From contig WMKK01000009.1 of the NCBI GenBank assembly GCA_012295225.1, positions 83,909 to 147,908 on the forward strand: DNA of 64,000 nt, read 5' to 3'. This document shows positions 46,143-55,783 of this stretch, piece after piece (positions within the stretch are counted from its first letter, which is position 1; every line of letters begins with the position of its first letter). Under the pieces are notes generated by a model. That model saw only the letters and a list, made by a program, of their open reading frames with translations. It did not search any database and was not told where the DNA came from. Both the position numbers and the translations under genes were made by a program. This DNA comes from Ostreococcus mediterraneus. Taxonomy: Eukaryota > Chlorophyta > Mamiellophyceae > Mamiellales > Bathycoccaceae.

Positions 46143-48254
46143 CTAGAACTGCACGTACAACTCGCGACCTGGGGACATCTCCTCGACTAGCTCCACGGCC
46201 TCGGTGAGCGCGACTTCACCAAATTTGGTCAAGTAGTTGTTATTCATGCTCAACGTGGACAATGATCCTTCAGCGTTGTTCTTGATGGCTTGAGCGAGCG
46301 CAAACGCGCCCTTATCTTTAATTTCGTTGTATCCAAGATCGAGATTAGTGAGGACTTCGTTAACGACTGCAAGGGACTGCGCGAGAGCGGCGCAGCCGTC
46401 GTCGCCGAGGTCGTTGCCTCGTAAATCCAACACGGCGAGCGAAGAGGAGTACTTTATGGCGTCCGCAAATGCAAATCCGCCCTCCTTACCAATTTTACAC
46501 CATCCCATACGAATAGCGTTTATTTTCCCGTGAAATTTCACCGTTTCTGCGAGCGCTTTACCACCTGGAGGACCAATGGGATTGTATCCGAGCTCAAGCG
46601 TCACGAGCGCCGTGTTGTCTCTCAACGCCTCGGCGAGCTTTTGCGCTCCATAAGCACCAATGTTGTTCCCACCAATGTCGAGCAACTCAATCTTCTTGTT
46701 ATCTCTGAGTGCCTCGGAAATCGCCGCACAGCCATCGTTGGCGAGTTCGTTCATGTACAAGTTGAGATGCGTCAACGCGTCATCCTTGGCCAAGTAGTCT
46801 CGAATCGCAGGACCCGCCTCTGGTCCGATGGAGTTGTTCCCGAGGTCAAGATTATTAATTTTCTCTGTGCGCGCGCCGAGGCCTTCGCAGAGCTTAATGC
46901 ATCCCTCGTTTCCTATGTCGTTACCATTGAGCTGTAAGCTTCGCAAGCCAGTGTTCTCCTTGAGCGCCGCGCCGAGCGCGGCGGCGCCGAGCGCGCCGAC
47001 GTAATTACCGCTCATCGCGAGCAACTCCAAAGACGTATTTTGCGCCAAACCTTGCGCCAGCGCGCCCGAACCCTCGTAGTCTATCATGTTATTGTTCATC
47101 TCAAGCGAAGTAATGGTGGTATTTGTCTTGAGCGCTTCGGCGATCGCCCTGGCGCCGTCGTCGCCGATGGAGCACGCGTTCAAGTTTAACGTCGTAATCG
47201 TGCTGTTCGTCTTTAAAAACTCTCCCAACACCGCCGCCCCTTCGTCGCCGAGCGAATTTGACGCCAGAGATAACATCGTAAGTGTATCATTGTGTTTTAG
47301 TGCTTCGCAAAGCGCCGTAATCCCAATCACGCCGACGCCGTTGGCGCTCAAATCCACGCACGACACCACGTTGTTATACGCAAACGACTCTGAAATAAAC
47401 CCCATGCCTTCATCCCCAAGATTTTTCCCGCTCGCATCCACCGTGGGCGATCTTCTGAGTTCATCCATCACATCGCGAAGCATGCGTTTGGCTTCTCGAG
47501 TAATCGTGCGCTTGGGCGCCTTGGCTTTCGCCGGTCCATCCATATTCACCGGTCCATCCATCCCCGCGTCATCCGTGACATTCATCACCGGCATACCCTC
47601 TTCGCCCACGCCCCCAGCGCCCGAGGCTTGCATCTCACCACTACTCGTCGTCACTGAACTACCCGCCGCCGCGCCGTTCCCACCCTTCAATTTCGTCCAC
47701 GCAAAGTATCCCACGACGCCAACCGCCGCGGCTCCGGCGGCTACCAGCGTCACGTCAATCGTCGGTTCCGGCGCCGCCATCCCCCGTCCTCGCGTTGACG
47801 CGTACGTCTTCGACTTTGACTTTGACTTCTTCTTCCCCGACGACGATTTCTTTCGCGGCGCACCGCCAGCGGCAGTCGCGGTCGCGCGCTCGGATGTCGT
47901 CCGCGCGCCCTCTGGCGCCAGCGCGCTCGCATCGTTCACCGTCGTCGCACCGTCGCCAACCGCCGTCGCCGCGCCGTCACCGACGTGTAGATCAACCACG
48001 GCATCGTCACCGCTCACCACCGGAGCAGCAGACGCGTCGACGGATTCGTGGCGCGCGCCGACAGTGTCGTAGCCCTCGCTCGGAGAGGGCACCGCCGACG
48101 CGCGCGCGTCGTCGCCCTCACGCCGCGAATCGTCCCCATCGTCCGCGCTCGCGCGCACGACGGCTCGCGCACGACGCGTCGCGCGCGTCACGCGCGCATT
48201 CGCGCGCACGGGTGCCGCACCGCGCGGGGAGACGCTCGACATGGCGAGCATCAT
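46143..48254 (-). CDS. Plastid-targeted ribonuclease-inhibitor-type LRR protein with membrane span
   Basis: The 703-residue protein has a plastid transit peptide (Arg/Ala/Val-rich, ending about residue 40), then a disordered Thr/Ala/Asp region. A Lys-rich patch (KKSSSGKKKSKSKSK) precedes one span (VTLVAAGAAAVGVVGYFAW). The C-terminal 430 residues are about 14 LRRs of 28 residues in the RI/RanGAP style (LNLNACSIGDDGARAIAEAL, LDLRGNDLGDDGCAALAQSL). RI-type LRRs bind proteins; RanGAP itself is cytosolic, and the catalytic Arg region of RanGAP is not apparent. I infer a plastid envelope or thylakoid scaffold, function unknown. Confidence 0.75.
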   Translation of the reverse strand: MMLAMSSVSPRGAAPVRANARVTRATRRARAVVRASADDGDDSRREGDDARASAVPSPSEGYDTVGARHESVDASAAPVVSGDDAVVDLHVGDGAATAVGDGATTVNDASALAPEGARTTSERATATAAGGAPRKKSSSGKKKSKSKSKTYASTRGRGMAAPEPTIDVTLVAAGAAAVGVVGYFAWTKLKGGNGAAAGSSVTTSSGEMQASGAGGVGEEGMPVMNVTDDAGMDGPVNMDGPAKAKAPKRTITREAKRMLRDVMDELRRSPTVDASGKNLGDEGMGFISESFAYNNVVSCVDLSANGVGVIGITALCEALKHNDTLTMLSLASNSLGDEGAAVLGEFLKTNSTITTLNLNACSIGDDGARAIAEALKTNTTITSLEMNNNMIDYEGSGALAQGLAQNTSLELLAMSGNYVGALGAAALGAALKENTGLRSLQLNGNDIGNEGCIKLCEGLGARTEKINNLDLGNNSIGPEAGPAIRDYLAKDDALTHLNLYMNELANDGCAAISEALRDNKKIELLDIGGNNIGAYGAQKLAEALRDNTALVTLELGYNPIGPPGGKALAETVKFHGKINAIRMGWCKIGKEGGFAFADAIKYSSSLAVLDLRGNDLGDDGCAALAQSLAVVNEVLTNLDLGYNEIKDKGAFALAQAIKNNAEGSLSTLSMNNNYLTKFGEVALTEAVELVEEMSPGRELYVQF

Positions 48255-48465
48255 GGTGCGCTGTAAACCTCAGGCGCGACTGCGTTCTCGAGCGCCGTGC
48301 GCGCCGTGCGACGCCTCGCGCGCGCTCGCGCGAATGCGAACGGGTGCGTGACGCGGGGTGCGTTCACGCCGTGCGCGTCGGGCGCGACGTGCGGGCGCGC
48401 GTGCGGGAAGCTCGAGCGCCGTGCGCGCGACTTACAGTGACGGCACTTTTGCACACGGACGGCGA

Positions 48466-49911
48466 ATGGAGACGCGATCGCGCGCGCGTTCGCGATGGCA
48501 TCGCGCGCGCGCGGCGATGATGATGTGTGCGATCGCGGCGTGCGCGCGCGGGGCGTGCGCGCGACGGGATGTGCGCGCGATTGCGGTTGATTTCGTGCGG
48601 CAGGCGCAAGATGTTGGGGAGATCGACCTGTCTCCGGGCGTGGAGCTCGGTACGGAGCCTTCGGCGGCGAACGGGCGCCTGGGTGTCGTCGCACGCGAAG
48701 GGCTCGATGCTATGGATGCGTACGCGCGCGTGTCGTGGCGCGCGGTGCTACATCCGGCGACGACGTACGACGCGAACGAACCCGGATTGGGCGCGACGCT
48801 CGCGCAGCTCAAACTCGAGCACGGCGCTGACGACAAGGCGGCGTTGATTTTGGCGTTAATTTATGAAAAATACGAGCTTGGCACGCGATCGAGGTTTTTC
48901 GAATACTTGCGAGCGATGCCTGAGGAGTTTGACACGCCGACGTTTTGGAGCGAGGCGAACACCAAGGAGCTCGAGGGGAGCGACTCGTACGAGCACGACG
49001 TGCTGGAGGAGTACAAGATGGTTAAAAACGTGTGGACTGGACTTACGCGACGTGTGTTTGATGTGTATGGCGATGTTTTTACGAATAACGCCACAAAATC
49101 ATGGCACGCGTTGCGTTGGGCGTGGACGGTGGCGCACGCCAGAGCGATTCGCGTGCGAGGAAAAGAAGGTTTAGCCATCGTCCCCGTGATTGACATGATT
49201 CAAGAGTGCGCTGGAAACGAAACCGCTGCGGATGCCGCCGAACACGACGAAGATACGGGGTTCGCGGTGTACGATCACCACTCAGATGCCGCCGTGGTGT
49301 ACGCCAAGCGCGAGTACGCTCCGGGCGAAGCCGTATGCGAGCGATTTAGTCGAATGAATAACTTTGACTCGATTCAGCACCTTGGGTATTTGCCAGACGT
49401 CGATGAACGCGATACACGCAACTGCGTGTTGTTTGTCATGCAAGCACCCGATCGGCACGCGGAAAAGGTGAAGAATGCTGGATTTGAAACGCCTTGGCGC
49501 GCGTGCGTGGCGGCGGACGCCAAGGCGTCGAGCTTGGACTTGCTCGCAGCCTTCATCGAGCTCGCCGATGGACGCGATATCGATGTTAACGCCGCTGGTG
49601 TACCAGTTGATGTACGTAAAGATGCGTTGCTTGACTTGATTAAAGCTCGCATCGATCGATACCCGACGTCGATTGAAGACGACAAGGCGTCGCTCGACGC
49701 CATGCGAGAGTCGGTGCGTGACTTTAACGAACGTCTTAACGCCAAGGGATTAGACGTGCTCGAACGCACACAAATGGAACTTCACCTCGACAATGCGCGC
49801 CGCGGTGCTTTAGCCGTAGATTTTAGAATGCGCGAAAAGAAGGTTCTCGTCGCCTTGCGCGAGCGTGTCGAGACGCTGCTCACTATGCGCGACGCGCGAG
49901 ACGAATTGTAA
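48466..49911 (+). CDS. SET-domain methyltransferase, SETD3/Rubisco-LSMT-like, with atypical catalytic loop
   Basis: The 481-residue protein has a hydrophobic Cys/Ala N-terminus (AAMMMCAIAACARGACA) that may be a signal sequence. It has split SET-domain features of the RLSMT/SETD3 class: ALRWAWTVAHARAIRV, VPVIDMIQECAGNETA (in place of DxxNH), then YAPGEAVCERFSRMNNFDSI. The C-terminal helical domain is the Rubs-subs-bind type. Two key places deviate: the Asn-His after PVIDMI, and the Tyr of the usual ISYG, which reads RFS here. Catalysis is therefore uncertain. The first in-frame ATG after the divergent promoter is at 48466. Confidence 0.78.
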   Translation: METRSRARSRWHRARAAMMMCAIAACARGACARRDVRAIAVDFVRQAQDVGEIDLSPGVELGTEPSAANGRLGVVAREGLDAMDAYARVSWRAVLHPATTYDANEPGLGATLAQLKLEHGADDKAALILALIYEKYELGTRSRFFEYLRAMPEEFDTPTFWSEANTKELEGSDSYEHDVLEEYKMVKNVWTGLTRRVFDVYGDVFTNNATKSWHALRWAWTVAHARAIRVRGKEGLAIVPVIDMIQECAGNETAADAAEHDEDTGFAVYDHHSDAAVVYAKREYAPGEAVCERFSRMNNFDSIQHLGYLPDVDERDTRNCVLFVMQAPDRHAEKVKNAGFETPWRACVAADAKASSLDLLAAFIELADGRDIDVNAAGVPVDVRKDALLDLIKARIDRYPTSIEDDKASLDAMRESVRDFNERLNAKGLDVLERTQMELHLDNARRGALAVDFRMREKKVLVALRERVETLLTMRDARDEL

Positions 49912-50260
49912 TATGAACTGCCGCCGCCGCTGCCATTCGCTCTTTTGAATATGTCTTTAATTTGTTTTGAACACGAAGCATGAATAATTACAGGTTTGGC
50001 ATGAATGTGATCTACTGTTAGGTTGGTGGTGGTAAATAAATCGCGGCGAGCGCGCGAGAAGTCGTTTCCGCCTTCCCGAGCGCTTCTGTGCGCGCATTGA
50101 TGAAAGAGAAAAAATGAAAAAAAGAGATACAGTGTGCATCAGACTCTGCGCCAATTTCGTACCGTGCATTAATAAATAAGAACACGGATACAGTACGTTG
50201 GCAAAAAATTGGACATATACAGCATACACGTACAGAGTTGACTTGGCTCGCTCAAAAATT
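49912..50260. other. Convergent 3' flank, no gene seen
   Basis: 349 bases between two convergent stop codons, more AT-rich than its surroundings with A-runs near 50108-50130. Only 3' untranslated sequence is expected; I see no RNA gene or repeat. Confidence 0.5.
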
Positions 50261-51079
50261 TCAAATACTCGTCGCCGGCGCCGTTTTCTGCGTGCAAATC
50301 TTTTGCACATACGATACGGTCGTAATGTTATGCGGGACGAATTTGGTGGTGCCAAATTCGACGACGCCAGATTCGATGGGTACGCCAATCAGCGTACGAA
50401 GACCCGCCTGTTCGGCTTGTCGTATGCGTTGAAAGCTCCACGCCGGAAGTTGACGTACATCCTCGTGCCATTCATAGTTTCCAGTGTACCCAATGCGACC
50501 GGGCATACCAAATCCCGTACTCCAACGCGTAAACATCGTATACGACGTGTGCACGAAAAGTGGCACTCCCGAATTCGCCACGCTCTCCATCGTGACGTAC
50601 GCCGCCGCGTCGAGCCCTTGTTTGCCCTCGTCAAACTTCCAAAAGATACCAAAGTCAAATCCTTTGGACGAACACACGAATCGCATTCGTTGCTCCATCG
50701 TAGAGTCACTCGCCCCAGCGGCGTTCGACGCCGCATCCAACGGATTCACCAACGGTCCGTCCCGGTGAAACATCGCCAACGACTCATCCAGCAACTTGTC
50801 AATCTGCTGCCTCGAACTCGTCCGCGGAAGCTCATCCGACACATTATACGCCCTCAACGTCCCCATCCCATGCACGCTGTTATCCTTCTCATTACCATCC
50901 TCGCCGACAGACCCAGCCGCACTGGACGCCGCCGATCCAAACTGCCCGCCCTCGAGCGCGCTATCGGGCGAAATGTGTCGATCATCCCTATGCGCGCTCG
51001 ACATCCCGTGTTGCGCCCTGGCCGTCGTCTGCGCCGTGGGCTTACACTCCCATGCCTCCGTGGGCGTTTGCGACGCCAT
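50261..51079 (-). CDS. GAF/bHLH-MYC_N-like sensor-domain protein without DNA-binding domain
   Basis: The 272-residue protein has a disordered Ser/Ala/Gly N-terminal half. A domain follows at about residues 125-265: FVCSSKGFDFGIFWKFDE, STGFGMPGRIGYTGNYEWHE, FQRIRQAEQAGLRTLIGVPI and ESGVVEFGTT. This is the pattern of the bHLH-MYC N-terminal domain and plant GAF-like domains (Gly-rich turn, Trp, then a cluster of type IGVPI-GVVEFGT). No bHLH, kinase or other output domain follows, so it may act through partners. It starts at the ATG at 51079; the upstream Met-like codon is GTG. The upstream region is unusually long (767 bases). Confidence 0.68.
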   Translation of the reverse strand: MASQTPTEAWECKPTAQTTARAQHGMSSAHRDDRHISPDSALEGGQFGSAASSAAGSVGEDGNEKDNSVHGMGTLRAYNVSDELPRTSSRQQIDKLLDESLAMFHRDGPLVNPLDAASNAAGASDSTMEQRMRFVCSSKGFDFGIFWKFDEGKQGLDAAAYVTMESVANSGVPLFVHTSYTMFTRWSTGFGMPGRIGYTGNYEWHEDVRQLPAWSFQRIRQAEQAGLRTLIGVPIESGVVEFGTTKFVPHNITTVSYVQKICTQKTAPATSI

Positions 51080-51846
51080 GATCGCCACCCGTCACGAGCG
51101 CGCAACGCCCGAACGACACCCTAGACGCGCCCGAAACCGCGCGCTTTGGCGATCACTCGCACCACTGGCACTTTTTGGTGCCCCTCGCGACGATCACTCG
51201 CACGACGAAATTCCACGCCCACGCGTCGTCGCGTCGACCGATCACGCGCGATCGCGCGCGAAATATATCGCGCGAAACCTCTCGCGCGCGTCTCACCACG
51301 CACAGCGCTCGCGCGACGCTCGCGCGCGACGATGGACGCGTCCGACGACACGCGGGTGCGTGCGACCGCGACACCCGGGACCGGGCACGACCGCGAGCGC
51401 CGGCGTCCCGCGCGAACGCTCGGGGGCGCTGTGCGAACGCGCGAACGAAACGGACGGCGCGCGCGATGGAACGGCGCGCGCGGTGGCCGGTGGCGACGGT
51501 CGACGGTCGCGCACGCGACGAAGGCGACGACGCGATTGTGACGCTCTGACGTCAGCGAGAGGTGTTTCACACGGGATTCGAGTGGTTGTGATTTGACCAA
51601 TCATGACCAGGGACAGTGCGAGGGGGTCAGGAGATCCGAAAAAGTGCACTTTTTGACAGCGCTGGCAGGAAAGAAGAGAAGAAGAGGACATCGGGAACGC
51701 GATGCGAGCGACATATCGCGGGATGTATGCGTTCGGTGGGTATGCGTAGATGTGATTAACTATGAGTGTGTATGTGTGGTATTTCACGCGTGAAAGTGCA
51801 ATGGACGTCGCGCGCGAGCGCGAGCGGGGGCGTCGTCGGCGGACGT
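51080..51846. promoter_or_regulatory. Long regulatory region upstream of the GAF-like gene
   Basis: 767 bases, the longest gene-free stretch here, between the 3' end of eIF4G and the start of the GAF-like gene. It contains TGACGTCA (51547-51554, CRE/bZIP site), GACCAATCATGA (51595-51606, CCAAT-type, shared with 55553-55564) and GTGCACTTTTTGAC (51644-51657, shared with 14297-14310). Around the last is the perfect palindrome AAAAAGTGCACTTTTT (51639-51654). Several open frames cross the region but have Arg-rich simple composition. Confidence 0.5.
51639..51654. promoter_or_regulatory. 16-base perfect palindrome
   Basis: AAAAAGTGCACTTTTT, self-complementary throughout; it could bind a symmetric dimer. 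It lies 560 bases upstream of the GAF-like start codon. Confidence 0.6.
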
Positions 51847-54800
51847 CTACGCGACGCCGACGAGACCGAGCTTGGCGATGAGCTTCGGGACGACATCGGC
51901 GTCTTCCTTGTCGCAGTCGGCGCGTAAGTCGGTCAGCGTTGTGCCAGAGGCGGCGTATAGGGCTGAGACTTTATCGGCGTCGTCACACATGTGTTGAGCG
52001 CGAGCGAGGACGGCGGCGAAAAGGGTGAGGGCGAAACCTTCGGCGAGGCAGTAGCCGGGTTCTTCGCCGTCGGGCGCGGCTTTGCGCAAGGCTTCGGCGA
52101 CGTCGGATAGAACGATGGTGCCGTCGAGCACGGGACCGGCGATGCACGCCGCGATGTGATCGCCCGCCTTGGGTAAGTCGCACATCACGTCTTCAATATT
52201 GTTGAATAAAGGCGCAAACCCTTCGAGGAGCTGGGCACCAGACATCGGACCATCCGACGCGACGAGGGCACGCGCGAGCCCGTAGGCGGCGTTCCAATCC
52301 ATATCCCGTCTCTCAAAGCTCGTGGTCAAGAAATATTCCACAAAGCCTACCATACGCGCTTCGCCCCACGTCGCGATCGCCTTTACGGCTTCAGCGACAT
52401 CCTTATCGTCGTAAAAGTATTCTGTAATCTTTTTGCGCTCCGCCGCGAAGGCGTCATCATCCATGCCCCCATTGCTTGCCGGTGTCGCTTCAGACTTGGT
52501 TTCAGTCTTGGGCGTCGGTACATTGGCGCGCGGGGAAGGAATAGTGTGCGAAGGACCGCTGTCACGAACGTCTTGACGCGGCGCGGGTTTGGAATCGCGT
52601 CCTTCATCGCGACGGGCAAATGAACCGCGAGAATCAGTGCGCTGGAATCCAGCTTGCGGGCGGTCGCCTCGGCTTGGAGGGCGCTCGAATCCACTATCGC
52701 TGCCGCGTCGGCTGTCATTGCGAGACATTTGCGAGAACGAACCCGCGCGCTCAGGACGACCGCCGCCACCACCGCCCGCGCGTCGAGTTTGCTCCATCGC
52801 CGCGCGCTGCGCATCGCGGTGCACGTCCTCAATTTTCTTCGGGCCTTCTTCCTTTCTGCGTTCACGCCAGTTCTTCGCACGCATTTCGATGACGTCTTGC
52901 AACATAAATCTGTGGCGAGACGACAACGCCTCTGTGTTCTTACTCAACAGATCCATGCGACGGAAGTACGCATCCATGTAAGCCTTGGCTTTTTGATGAT
53001 CGAGTCGTCCACCAATAGTCGCCATGAGCTTGCACAACGCTTCAACATCTTCCTCGTTCGGCGGCTTTTCGTTTTCGCCGAGGAGTTTCATGATACATGT
53101 ATGCATGATGCGTTCAGTAAGCATTTCCTTCTTGAACAATTCGCCAATGAATCGAATGTTCCCGAGCATGCGTCTACGGGCTTGTAAAAGCTTATCTTGT
53201 CGTCTCGCCTCTTTACGACGCGCTTCTAATTCAAGCTCCGCCTCGGTCTTCGGTACGACAACCTCACCTTCCTCGAGCTCTTCTTCCTTCTTTTCTTCGC
53301 CTTCTTCACCTTCTTCACTCTCCTTCTTCTTGGCGTCGTCGTCATCTTCGTCGTCGCAGCCTTCGCCAGCTTCGGCGCTCGCGATAGCCTTATCGCCAGA
53401 TTCAAACTCCTCTTGGCACTTGTTCAACAACACGCGCTTGAAGGTGATGGCTTGCTGACCTTCGGGCGCTGTAGGATCTGAAAATTCTACACCATCCTTC
53501 AAAAAGCGCTCAGAAAGCACTTGGCATAACTGCGCATACAAGGAGGAAAACGTCGGCTCTTGCAACGCCTTTTCAAACAATTGTCCGATGAGACCAACCA
53601 GAGTGGCCGCTTCGGCGATGCCGACATCGAGCATCTTTTCAAGCAACTTTTCAAAGTTATCTGGCGTGAGCTTGTTAAGAATGCCCTTGAACGAACGCTG
53701 ACGTTTCTGTTCTTCGTCGTCGACTTCACCGATAACGTACTTGTTATCCGTTTTGTGCAACTTGGGAAGTTCGCCGGCTGGAATGCGGTATTGAGACTGA
53801 TTGTACCCACCACCGCCACGTCGGCCGTCGCGACCACCGCGCCCACCTTCACCGGCGGGAAGGTTTCTGTGCGCCCACTTATCGTCACCCTTTTTGCCAT
53901 CGTACCCGCCGCCGCCACCACCGCCACCGCCACGGGACCCACCGCCGCGACGACCGCCACCACGTCCTCCGCCAAACGACTGCACACCTGGAGGGCAAAT
54001 AAACCCAGGCACGGGCCAGTAATCGATGTCATCAGGAACGACCCAGTCTATGGGTTTCGTCAACGACAAAGGCGAGTCGCGCAAGGCAAGCATCGCTGCA
54101 CGGTCATACTTGCCATCCTCCGGCTTGGGCACGAGACCAAACTCTGTGATGGGCGGTGGGACCGATCGCGGGCGTTCGCCGCCAGCAAACGTCGAGCCGT
54201 TTTCAGACATGCCGTCGGACATATCGGATCCTATGCTTTCGGATTTGGACAACGACACGGCGCTGACAGCCTCAGCGAGGTCCTCCACAGCTTTGTGTTT
54301 GGGTATCTCGGGCGCTTGCGGCTTAGGCGCCTCCGCCTTGGGTGCTGGAGCGGGTTCAGGCGCCTTGGGCGCCGGCGCCGGCGCGGGCTTCGGCGCCGGC
54401 GCGGGCTTCGGCGCCTCGGGAACCTTGCGCAAGATATCCGACAAGGACGGCTTCGCGGGTGCCACGGGCTTGGGGGCTTCAGTCACCTTGGATGCTTCCA
54501 CCACGGGTGCTGGCGCGGGCTTGGGCGCCACCGGCATCGGCGGAGGCGCGGGTTTCGCCGCCATCGCCGCGAAGTTAATCGGCGCCGGCACCGCCGGAGC
54601 AGGCGCCGCAGGCTTCGGCGCCACGGGTGCGACAACCGCCGCCGCAGCAGGCGGTGCGGGCGCTGGAGCCGCTGCCGCCGGGGCCGCAGGCGCTGCCGCC
54701 GGGGCCGCCGCCGGAGCCGCGGGCGTCGGCGTCGTCGGTTCCACCGGCTTTGCAATTTGCACCTCTTGCTTTGTCTTGGGATTGACAATCTTAATCGCCT

Positions 54801-55266
54801 TACTCGCCACCTTAACCGGAGTAGCCGCACCACCACCCTGCGGCGGCGTTGACGGTGGTTTCGCATACGCCGGCATGCCCATCGGCGGCATACCAGCCAT
54901 CGGATGCATCATCCCCGGATGAAACGGCGCTCCGCCCGGGACGAACATCCCACCCGGCGGCATCCCTGGCTTCCCTTGCGGCATTCCCGGAGGCATCATC
55001 CCCATCATCTGCCCCACCGGCGGCATCCCAGGTCGTCCCATCGGCGGTGCGCCCATACCACCCATCACTCCCGCACCCATACCACCCATACCGCCCGCGC
55101 CCGGCGCGCCGCCCGGCCCCGAAACCTTACCGACGGTGCCAAACATAAACTGTTGCGGTGGCATCCCCGACCCAGGCGCCGTCGCGATCACCTTCTTCTT
55201 CACATCATCATCCTTATTATTACGCGGCGATGGCACACCCCCCGCGCGTGGTCCCGTTCCGCTCAT
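51847..55266 (-). CDS. EIF4G: Translation initiation factor eIF4G
   Basis: The 1139-residue protein has a Gly/Met/Pro-rich and Ala/Pro-rich N-terminus. An eIF4E-binding-like site, KYDRAAMLALRDSPLS (Y-x4-M/L-hydrophobic), lies near residue 387, and a Gly-rich RGG region near 430-455. MIF4G spans about 522-800 (FKGILNKLTPDNFEKLLEKM, LFEKALQEPTFSSLYAQLC) and binds eIF4A and eIF3. MA3 is at about 940-1060 (ITEYFYDDKDVAEAVKAI, VGFVEYFLTTSFERRD). No W2/MNK-binding domain follows, as in plants. It starts at the ATG at 55266 (MSGTGPR); the ATG at 55356 would add 30 residues. Confidence 0.92.
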   Translation of the reverse strand: MSGTGPRAGGVPSPRNNKDDDVKKKVIATAPGSGMPPQQFMFGTVGKVSGPGGAPGAGGMGGMGAGVMGGMGAPPMGRPGMPPVGQMMGMMPPGMPQGKPGMPPGGMFVPGGAPFHPGMMHPMAGMPPMGMPAYAKPPSTPPQGGGAATPVKVASKAIKIVNPKTKQEVQIAKPVEPTTPTPAAPAAAPAAAPAAPAAAAPAPAPPAAAAVVAPVAPKPAAPAPAVPAPINFAAMAAKPAPPPMPVAPKPAPAPVVEASKVTEAPKPVAPAKPSLSDILRKVPEAPKPAPAPKPAPAPAPKAPEPAPAPKAEAPKPQAPEIPKHKAVEDLAEAVSAVSLSKSESIGSDMSDGMSENGSTFAGGERPRSVPPPITEFGLVPKPEDGKYDRAAMLALRDSPLSLTKPIDWVVPDDIDYWPVPGFICPPGVQSFGGGRGGGRRGGGSRGGGGGGGGGYDGKKGDDKWAHRNLPAGEGGRGGRDGRRGGGGYNQSQYRIPAGELPKLHKTDNKYVIGEVDDEEQKRQRSFKGILNKLTPDNFEKLLEKMLDVGIAEAATLVGLIGQLFEKALQEPTFSSLYAQLCQVLSERFLKDGVEFSDPTAPEGQQAITFKRVLLNKCQEEFESGDKAIASAEAGEGCDDEDDDDAKKKESEEGEEGEEKKEEELEEGEVVVPKTEAELELEARRKEARRQDKLLQARRRMLGNIRFIGELFKKEMLTERIMHTCIMKLLGENEKPPNEEDVEALCKLMATIGGRLDHQKAKAYMDAYFRRMDLLSKNTEALSSRHRFMLQDVIEMRAKNWRERRKEEGPKKIEDVHRDAQRAAMEQTRRAGGGGGGRPERAGSFSQMSRNDSRRGSDSGFERPPSRGDRPQAGFQRTDSRGSFARRDEGRDSKPAPRQDVRDSGPSHTIPSPRANVPTPKTETKSEATPASNGGMDDDAFAAERKKITEYFYDDKDVAEAVKAIATWGEARMVGFVEYFLTTSFERRDMDWNAAYGLARALVASDGPMSGAQLLEGFAPLFNNIEDVMCDLPKAGDHIAACIAGPVLDGTIVLSDVAEALRKAAPDGEEPGYCLAEGFALTLFAAVLARAQHMCDDADKVSALYAASGTTLTDLRADCDKEDADVVPKLIAKLGLVGVA

Positions 55267-55783
55267 CGTTCCGTGCCAAACGCGCGCGCACGAATCAATC
55301 CAAAGATCGCGCGCGTCCGCCGCCAAAAATCTGGATTCGTATCGAATCGATCTCAACGCCCGCGCTCGTGTATCGACAGATGTCTCGAGGCGGGATGAAA
55401 AGAGAGCTGTGAACTATCGGGTTCGGGTGCAATATGCGATGTACTGACCCTCGCGCGCCGACGAATGCCACGCCGGTGACGCGCGCGACCGAGGCTTCGT
55501 TTGACCTCATCGGTCGTCGTCGGGGCACGTGGGCAAAACCCTAGCTTTCGGATCATGATTGGTCGATCGACCCCCTCGGTCGTTCGGACATTCGGCGCCA
55601 GCCCGACCTCGCGCGCCGCGCCCACGCGCACGCTTACGGGTGCACATTCGCGCGTCTCTCGCGCGCCGCGCCGCAGACGCCGCCGCCGTGCGCGACGCCC
55701 CGCACGCATCGCGCGTGGGATTTTATTTCCTCCCCATCCGCACCGCGAGCATCGCGTGATTAGCCGACACCGAGGCACAGACG
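55267..55783. promoter_or_regulatory. Divergent promoter, eIF4G and PNPase
   Basis: 517 bases between start codons. A cluster in the middle contains CACGTG (55526-55531, G-box), AAAACCCTAG (55535-55544, telo-box-like) and TCATGATTGGTC (55553-55564, inverse of the CCAAT motif at 51595). Telo-boxes are known in plant promoters of translation and ribosome genes, which suits eIF4G. No other gene is seen. Confidence 0.6.

Noticed and set aside
51121-51787. Several 60-160 codon frames in the long intergenic region
   Set aside because: Arg-rich, overlapping in all frames, no domain; typical of GC-rich non-coding DNA.
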